From Elmis aenea (lineage: Eukaryota; Arthropoda; Insecta; Coleoptera; Elmidae): DNA of 64,000 nt. The notes under the pieces are model-generated. The model was not told the origin of the DNA. It made no database searches and was given only the letters and a program-made list of their open reading frames with translations. Position numbers and translations under genes: made by a program. Shown here one piece after another: positions 57,000 to 64,000 of this stretch (position 1 is its first letter; every line of letters starts with the position of its first letter). The stretch is taken from contig OX393576.1 in the NCBI GenBank assembly GCA_947652605.1, forward strand, positions 49,824,966 through 49,888,965, read 5' to 3'.

Positions 57000-57330
57000 C
57001 AGGGTGTTTCTTAAGTATTGCAAAAAAATTCAGGAGGTGATTCCTTATAGAAAATTAAAGGGGGTCTTTCATAAAAAAAAACGTCTCCTTTCGAAGTTAC
57101 ACCCCCCTAAAGGGGTGCGGTAAAATTAGGTTTTTATTTTCTTTCTCAAATTTTGATAAATTTAGGAAACTAATATTTAGTAGATTTTTATACTTATTAA
57201 AAGGTTTCCCATAGTAATATTTTTAATCATCTCCCACCTCCACAGGGGGCTGAAAAGTGCGACCCCTGTTGGTTTTCTTATCAGAACTTTTTGGTGGGTT
57301 AAAATTTTTTAATTAAAAATATTTTTCTTT
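57000..57330. repeat. single arm related to the fold-back at 24533
   Basis: Begins CAGGGTGTTTCTTAAGTATT after a TA and shares the blocks AAAACGTCTCCTTTCG, TTAAAAGGTTTCCCATAGTA and GGGGCTGAAAAGTGCGACCC with 24533-25482. No second arm follows; a different fold-back begins at 57519. Confidence 0.65.
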
Positions 57331-57518
57331 GAAGCTTGATTTATTTAGAAACTTTATTTATTATTATTAAATGCGATAGAAAAAATCTGATTGGATATGC
57401 GTTCTTTTTTGAAAAAAATAGCCCAAGAGACCGAAATCAGATTTTCGCTATCTATTGCGGTAACCGAGATACCCCGTAAAACATTCGAATACAGGGTGGA
57501 CTATGTTCGATGCCCATA

Positions 57519-58139
57519 CAGGGTATCTCGGTTATTATCAGAGATAGAAAAAAATCTTTTTTAATTTTCGAAATAGCCAAAAAACGGTTTTTGGCAATTT
57601 TTAAAAATGTTAAATATCTCGCTTAAACGAAAAGATACAGAGAAACGTTACGGACATTTTTGGAATGGTTTTTTGTCCTTAATAAGATAGCGATGTTCAA
57701 TTGTTTTTTACTCATATCAATACCGATATATTACACCTAACTTTCTTATTTTAAATGGCAACCGTAGTTGGCTTTGATATGAATCGGAAGCTTGTTTTTT
57801 GCGCTTTTCAAAAATACATAATTTGCTTGTGGTTGCCATTTAAAATAAGAAAGTTAGGTGTTATATCAATATTCGTATGAGTAAAAAAAAATTAAACATC
57901 GCTATCTTATTAAGGACAAAAAACCATGCCAAAAATATTTGAAAAGTTTTTCTCTATCTTTTTGTTTAAGCGAGATATTTAACATTTTTGAAAAGTGCCA
58001 AAAATCGGCTTTTGGCTATATTTCGAAATTTAAAAAAGATATCAAAAATCTGTTAACGGCAATGAATTTCTCTCGAAAAAATAAATCGAGGCTACGTACT
58101 TAGTTTTTTTCTATCTCTGATAATAACCGAGATACCCTG
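57519..58139. mobile_element. 621-bp fold-back element with long near-perfect arms
   Basis: TA stands at 57517-57518 and 58140-58141. The end CAGGGTATCTCGGTTATTAT is inverted at the right as ATAATAACCGAGATACCCTG. Pairing continues through GTCCTTAATAAGATAGCGAT and AAATGGCAACC to within some tens of bases of the centre near 57800, with small insertions. Non-coding. Confidence 0.85.
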
Positions 58140-58141
58140 TA

Positions 58142-59599
58142 TGGTATATATAAATCAAGAAGTTAAAGCAAACTTGGATGCATTCATTGTAAATAAAATT
58201 ACATTGAAATTAAATAAGAATAACTAAAAACTGAACTTTAAAAATTTGCTTGCTTCTTTAATATGCAACATTTAATTTATTTTGTGAAAAAGCTGAAGGC
58301 CGCAACATATTTCAATGTTTTTTTTATCAACAACAAGGTCATATGTGATGAAACCGAATTGATTGATTAATTGTCATAAACTGCTTGACTGCTAATGTTT
58401 TTTTGAAGTTTGCATCAAGTCTAAACATAATTAGTGTTTCTTTACTTTCTCTTGGCATTTTCTCGTGTTGTCAAATAACAAAATTAACTCTTTGCGGTTA
58501 TTTTTATCACACACGGTAACCTGAAATCTAAAAAGTCAATTATTAAATTTACTTTAAATGTTACTGGATCACTGCATGACGAATTTGTCTAAACAAGTAC
58601 CTACATATATTTAAAAAAAAAAAACTGACTCAGGTTGTAAAACTAATCGTAGTAATTTCATTAATATTGGACGATAAAAAGTAATTACATTTTTAATCAG
58701 CGATTACCAACAACCTTTAAAATCTTTACTAAATACCGTGCTCTCGTTTAAAGGTATTACTCAGCTACTGGCAATATTTATAAATAAAAAAGGAAAGCTA
58801 TAAGATGCGCTGTAAACGAATATCAACTCAGTTATTGGAAAGATGGGACGAGATAATAAGAAAAAAGATGTGGAGGAATCGAGGGCATAGAAATAAAACA
58901 TGTGTCTGATGATATAGAGAGGGTGGATGCTAAAGCGGAAAAGTATCTGGAGCATGAAAAGAGTGGTGACTTCCTCTGTTACTTCTCACAAATATATTGT
59001 CGAAAGAAACCCTAATATTTATACAATAAAATTTTTTGTCACTTAACTTTTTATATTTTTATACATATACCTACATATCTTATTCGAATTATGAGGATAA
59101 CGTGAAGGTTTGTTATATTATTAGTAACCCAATAATAAATTAACCAATCGATGAGTTTACCGAAAGCTATAGTTTCGCATTAAACATTTAATTAGCATCA
59201 TTATTTACCATATTACATTATTTTTCTGCTCAAACATTATTTAAATTTTGCAAAATTAAACACTATCATATGTTCATATGCAACCATACATGAGTTTTTT
59301 TTTATAAAGATGATCATTAAATAGATTATAAAATTGTGTGTGTTTGCCTTTTTATAAAAACCGCTTTTGTCTAACTAAAACAGTTCTTTTTGCAAATTAC
59401 ACCCTAAGCTGAATTAAAATACATATATTGAACACTTTCTATCCAGTTATTCTACTTAGCTGTAGCTACGCAAACCTGTCTTCTGTTTGGAATATGTCTG
59501 AAGTTACATTGGTTTTTTGTTTATTCATATATTTTTTCAGTGATGAAGATGATTTACATTAGTTCTAAACTTTAACGTTTTTGTCCGCATCGTCATCCT
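58142..59599. other. AT-rich stretch with no recognised gene
   Basis: A stretch at about 58790-58960 gives weak plus-strand pieces such as GKMGRDNKKKDVEESRA that might be a decayed LINE, but this is not strong enough to call. Confidence 0.35.
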
Positions 59600-60228
59600 T
59601 AGGGATGGGGAAACCGAACAGTAACCAGTTAACCCCTTATTAACCTGTTATTTTTAATCATAGTAAAATTTAAATAGCTTAGCTTGACATTGATATTTTT
59701 TGGTGCTTGTACCTTCAAAAATTTTTAAAACTAGTCACATATCATCATTAATAAAAACAACGTATTTAATTTTATTAAAAATTAGTATAACACAAAACCA
59801 AAACCAAAATTTAAAAAAAAAACAATATTTTGTACCCAATACATATTTTTTTAATTCTATAAGAAGACAAAGTTTCATCATTTAGCCTGGTGCGTATTTA
59901 TTATGAAACAATAATTTATAAGTTCCTACGTTTTTATATCATTCAAAAACTTTAATTGCACTTCAATAAGGTACACACTTCACAATTGTACCAGTTTCAC
60001 CAACCCATATCTACGAGATATATGTATAAAAGAAACTGAAAAATTAAATTACCTAAGTAAAAAGCGAAGCACTTACTGGTAACTAACTTAACGCAAAATG
60101 TATACGGATATTGCATAAAAATCTAATGACCGGTTAACCGAGACGTAATAACCGGTCATCGGCTATCCAAAAAAAGGCTTCAGTTAACGGATTAACCGGT
60201 GGGTGTTTAACCGGTTTTCCAATTCCTA
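59600..60228. mobile_element. hAT-type element with CCGGTTAACC words
   Basis: The left end TAGGGATGGGGAAACCG pairs with the right end GGTTTTCCAATTCCTA. Flanking octamers GTCATCCT and GTCATTGT match at 6 of 8 positions, so the TSD is slightly decayed. CCGGTTAACCG-type words cluster at both ends, especially 60130-60215. Non-coding. Confidence 0.72.
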
Positions 60229-61412
60229 GTCATTGTTAGTTACGGGTAAAAATCTTATTGGTAACATTTAATGGAAGGTTCAACTTTAAAGATTGTGAAA
60301 AAAAAACATTGAATTTCAAATATTTTTTTATGTTTGTTATTGTCTTAAAAAATTGCGCCCTTTTTATTAATTTTTTTTGGACCTTATCTATTAATTAAAT
60401 AGTTAACAAAAGTGTATAGTTTTGTTTTTACGTGGCTGATAAACGGATATTTTCTTGGTTAGCTAATCATAATTAGGAGGTGATATACAGGGCATTTATG
60501 TAACTTTTTCATTAAAAGAGATAAAGTTTCATAGCTGGTTACAAAATATTCGCAAGTTCTTTTTGAATACGGCCTAAGATTTAACTACAAGAAGTATATA
60601 AAATTAGCTCAATTTACTTTCTTATTAGTGTTACTAACTATGTGTACCTACTGCCGGGGCCATCGTTATACTAGCGGGCCGACTTTACTGCAAAATACGA
60701 GAAAAATGGTGGGAATTAAGGCCGACCGTTCATTATTTGCTTATTTTTGCTGTACCTTTTAATTTGTTAGCTGGCCTCTAATACGAAATAATTTTTAAAA
60801 AAACTTCACAGTGAGGAATATTTGTTAAAAAAGCAAAAACTGTTTACGTCATCATTGTTTGCTCTTTTTTTCTAATTTTTGCTTCATATATTTTTAATTT
60901 TTTGCTGCTCTCTAATATAGGATATTTAAAAAAAAGTTTTGTACCTCCAGCTTCACGGTGACGAACATTAGCAAAAAATTAATCCTGTTAACATAATTTT
61001 TTGCAAATTTTCGCTTTTTTTTTGCTGGTCGCTTCTACAAGATATCCAACTTTTTCATGAATATTACGTGCTACAAATATGATTCGTCGATTTTCAACAC
61101 GAAATACTTCAAATAACCGTAATTTACGTTAATATTTTGTTCTAGTAACAATAATAGTAAAGTTCAATTAATAATTTACACATACTTTTAATTATTGTTA
61201 TGTAAAAGTAATTTTGTTGCGGTGTTTGTCAAAACCATAAACTATTGTACGTAGCAAAGGTTTATTGTTAATACGAAATTGTTTTGTGTTTTTTAGTAAA
61301 TTAAATTTTTACTTTAAGGTAAGTAGTAAATATTTATGCTATTAGTTTATGTTTGCATGTTTACTAGCATGCACTACTTATATCTTATATAACTCATATA
61401 AATAGACTTATA
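60229..61412. other. AT-rich stretch with no recognised gene
   Basis: No features recognised except a short GC-richer run near 60650-60690. Confidence 0.45.
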
Positions 61413-61414
61413 TA

Positions 61415-61845
61415 CAGGGTGTCCCAAATTCGAGTAAATGCATGGGGATCTCGCTTATCTTAAGAGCTACGAGGTCGGTTAAATTAGGGCAAAGTTGCGA
61501 AATTAGATGCTCATTAATAATCCAAAGAGAAATTGGAAATATCTCAAACGGTATCCGAGAAAATTAGGAAAAACTGGAAAATACAAGTTTTGAAAATCGT
61601 CTATAACTCCTTTGGAGTATGAAATATTTTAAATGTGTGCCCCAGCAACTTTTCAAGCCGAATCGAATAGTGCTCACAATTTTTTTCTAGATTGATTCGT
61701 TTTATGAAAACCAACTTTATTTTTTCTTATGGGCGCAATTTTTGCTATTTATATAATCAAATAGCATTTATTTTTCTGCATCCATTGATGTATCACACAT
61801 GGTATTTTACTTTTTCTTTCATTGTCAAATTTTAAAAAATACGTT
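61415..61845. mobile_element. left arm of a third long-TIR Tc1/mariner-type element
   Basis: After TA (61413-61414) it begins CAGGGTGTCCCAAATTCGAG. It shares ATCTCGCTTATCTTAAGAGC-, GGTTAAATTAGGGCAAAGTT- and CTTATGGGCGC-type blocks, in the same order, with 52633-53080. It is interrupted at a TTAA by the piggyBac element. The remainder must lie beyond the piggyBac, in or past the assembly gap. Confidence 0.78.
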
Positions 61846-61849
61846 TTAA

Positions 61850-63643
61850 CCCTAGTAGGCATGACGAGTTTTTCTCACGCTAATGCACGAAGCGGGTCAA
61901 ATTGACCCGCACTAATTTCTCAATTTATTTATGCTTTTTTAAAAATAACAATAATCTCAATATTGACTTTATTGACTATTACACACATATTTGTATAAAA
62001 TATTGCCATTTTTGCTTATTCATATTAGATGCACTGATGACAAATGGAGACTGTGTGAGCGCCACAAATTGGTTTCTTGCATTTAAAACACACAGTTTGA
62101 GTTTTTTTGTCTGCGTTTGAAGGACATTCGGCACATCTTATCCTTTTTTTTAGCTTCTCCGTTGGCACCACTGGATTGGCTAACTCCACTCCACATAACT
62201 TCATGGCCTCTTTGACATGACGATGCTGTGTTGTTTCACTTCGCTTTAGCATAAGAGGCATAAGCAGCTCTTTTGACAGATCCTTTAGAAAAAGCCGTCT
62301 CATTCTTTTCGTCCTGTGTTATAGGTTGGATTCAGTTCCAAAAATAATATGTACGCATTGATGGCAGCTACATCCAAAAGATTAAAGAAAAGCGTTAGTG
62401 GCCATCGCCTAGTCTGCCGTTTGCACGTATAGGTCCTAGCCATCTGGTCCATTGTGTCGACGCCTGCTTTGGTTTTGTTATAGTACATAATTATTTCCGG
62501 CTTCTTTTTACCTTCTTCCATGACCGTTGCATCAGAATGCATAGTACTTAGCAACACTACGCTTTTGTTTTTTTTAGGAACGTAGCTAACCAATGTGTTT
62601 TCTTTATGAAAACCAAAGCAGCTGGACTCAACTTCGCGATTCTTGGCTGGTTTCATACAGGGGGGAATTTCTCGCTTATTTTGTCGGATTGTTCCAACTA
62701 ATGTTAAGCGTTTCTCAAGAAGCGTTTTCGCTAAAGGCAAGCCAGTAAAAAAATTATCCATGGTAACATTCCTTCCACTATTTTCAATATTTGCTGTAAG
62801 TTCTGTGACAACTGTGTAACCCAGATTTCTTTGAACCTCTTCATTTGGTTGACGTCCACAATAAATCTTGCCATTGACTGCGTAGGAGGAACTTGAGTCG
62901 CACATCCAAAATATCTTCACCCCGTATTTACCAGGCTTGCTGGGAATGTACTGGGTGAAAGGGCATCGGCCTCTGAAATTCACTAGTTGTTCGTCTATTG
63001 TAACGTTGGCTGATGGAATGTAGTTTTTCTGGCAGTTGCTGATGAAAAGGGTCCAAATATAACTGAATGCAGCTAGTTTATCATCCTTCTGACGAACCGC
63101 TCGCGTCCTTTTATCATCGAATCGTAGGAATCGTCTGATAATTTCGAATCTATTTATCGACATAGTGGCTCGGTAATGAGGATTCGCATTAGTATCTGTG
63201 AATAGTTCTCGAGCAGGCACATCCCAGTTTTTCTCAACACCGGCCAGAAGAAGCAAACCTAAGAATGCCTCAAGTTCCTCTTCATCGATATCTTTCCAGT
63301 CGAGTTTTTTCTCAAGTGTAACACGACGACCTTCTTTGTTAGTGCAAATACAGATTTCTTGCAAGATATGAGAAGAAATAAAGCACCTAAAAAATTCCTT
63401 CTTTGTTGTTGCCTTGTTGGAAATTGTTGGACCTGGGTGAAAGCGAAGAATATTCCGACTTGCCGTTTGTCTTGAGGTTGCTGGACTATCATCCCAATAT
63501 ATGCCACTCTTTGAAACTCGTGAAGGTGACCTAATTGCAACCGTTGAGGAAACTGCTGGTGGAGCTTTTGTTAGTGTGATGGCCCTTTCTACGCCGTCAT
63601 CATCTGAACATTGATCTGAAGACTGACTAGCTACCCAAGAGGA
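61850..63643 (-). mobile_element. piggyBac element, nearly complete, running into the gap
   Basis: The TTAA at 61846-61849 is followed by CCCTAGTAGGC, a piggyBac-type end. A 9-bp palindrome GCGGGTCAA-A-TTGACCCGC lies 42 bp inside (61892-61910). The transposase reads on the minus strand from the gap edge to about 62025. The other end is not visible: it is inside or beyond the 200-base gap. Confidence 0.9.
62025..63643 (-). pseudogene. piggyBac transposase with one frame break, 5' end in the gap
   Basis: The frame is open from the gap edge (63643) to a stop at 62300-62302, giving 448 codons. Upstream parts read QSSDQCSDDDGVERA (acidic N-terminal region), SKSGIYWDDSPATSRQ and RNILRFHPGPTISNK. 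The DDE_Tnp_1_7 core follows with TIDEQLVNFRG (catalytic D codon at about 62995), TMDNFFTG (about 62758) and GVDTMDQM (about 62458), spaced as in known piggyBac proteins. At 62300 a single-base frame change separates the core from RRLFLKDLSKELL and the C-terminal Cys-rich finger (CAEC, CFKC, C-GAH, CHQC; 62025-62303). The enzyme would excise and insert at TTAA. The break near the C terminus would remove the TIR-binding finger. A sequencing error is possible. Confidence 0.88.
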
Positions 63644-63843
63644 NNNNNNNNNNNNNNNNNNNNNNNNNNNNNNNNNNNNNNNNNNNNNNNNNNNNNNNNN
63701 NNNNNNNNNNNNNNNNNNNNNNNNNNNNNNNNNNNNNNNNNNNNNNNNNNNNNNNNNNNNNNNNNNNNNNNNNNNNNNNNNNNNNNNNNNNNNNNNNNNN
63801 NNNNNNNNNNNNNNNNNNNNNNNNNNNNNNNNNNNNNNNNNNN
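63644..63843. other. assembly gap of 200 N
   Basis: A run of exactly 200 unknown bases. The round number suggests a placeholder rather than a measured length. The missing piggyBac N terminus and left end fall here or beyond. Confidence 0.95.
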
Positions 63844-63863
63844 TTTCTGTTAATTTGATTATA

Positions 63864-64000
63864 CAGTGTGCAAAAAAAAGTAACGTAACGCATTAATATC
63901 TCGTCTTGTGACAACTTTACAAAAAAAAAAATTAAATAAAGTTGTTTGTAGTCATTTACTACATAGCCTTAAATTATTTTGAACTATAGGTTACAGTGTT
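63864..64000 (+). repeat. dispersed repeat CAGTGTGC..., copy 3, cut by the window end
   Basis: It begins CAGTGTGCAAAAAAAAGTAA after TA (63862-63863) and follows the copy at 47821-47997, with an extra ATATCTCGTCTTGTGAC segment also present in the 52444 copy. Confidence 0.75.

Noticed and set aside
58780..58990. LINE fragment with GKMGRDNKKKDVEESRA
   Set aside because: Too short and too broken; the resemblance is not specific enough to list as a feature.
1..64000. CRISPR array, phage or bacterial operon
   Set aside because: No regularly spaced identical repeats with unique spacers and no prokaryotic gene organisation; all coding remnants are eukaryotic transposon types.

Overview
The window is a strongly AT-rich stretch of arthropod nuclear DNA, most likely from an insect with a large, transposon-rich genome (a beetle would fit, but the species cannot be fixed from sequence alone). 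The evidence is the mix of mobile elements: mariner, pogo-like, piggyBac, hAT and PIF/Harbinger DNA transposons, Helitron-type elements with CTAGT ends, Jockey-clade and other non-LTR retrotransposons, and a tRNA-derived SINE. I found no exon of a recognisable host gene, no rRNA, no functional tRNA gene, and no bacterial or CRISPR features.

Layout. 0-6 kb: a hAT MITE, then a pogo-like relic (1749-5570) that holds two copies of an 8-bp-TSD MITE; the first of these holds a mariner with an uninterrupted 348-codon transposase (3014-4060, minus). 6-13.8 kb: hAT and PIF/Harbinger elements and LINE scraps. 14-15.5 kb: a Tc1/mariner-type element with terminal inverted repeats of about 500 bp. 16.8-23.6 kb: a Jockey pseudogene split by a hAT MITE, two head-to-tail Helitrons (the first split at its 5' tip by a hAT element), and a second Jockey copy with a poly-A tail. 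24.5-26 kb: a fold-back element abutting a piggyBac MITE. 28-36 kb: Tc1-like, SINE, mariner and piggyBac relics. 36.8-38.3 kb: a Harbinger element containing a hAT that contains another hAT. 40.8-43.5 kb: a pogo derivative and two hAT elements. 44-54 kb: LINE remnants (one split by a hAT), a CpG-rich fold-back, and a second long-TIR element. 55.6-60.2 kb: a TCCCGGGA-rich hAT, a 621-bp fold-back and a CGGTTAACC-rich hAT. 61.4-63.6 kb: a long-TIR element interrupted by a nearly complete piggyBac (minus strand) that runs into a 200-base assembly gap.

How the parts relate. Many boundaries are given directly by target-site duplications (8 bp for hAT-like elements, TA for mariner/pogo, TTAA for piggyBac, TTA/TAA for Harbinger, 12 bp for two retroposed tails). 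These let several insertion orders be read without comparison to other genomes. The only long intact coding sequence is the mariner transposase; the piggyBac transposase has one frame break near its C terminus. The hunt yields mainly structural observations: precise nests, family-specific iterated motifs at element ends, long palindromes able to form hairpin RNA, and a few unexplained GC-richer blocks and hairpins. I did not find a convincing new multi-gene system.
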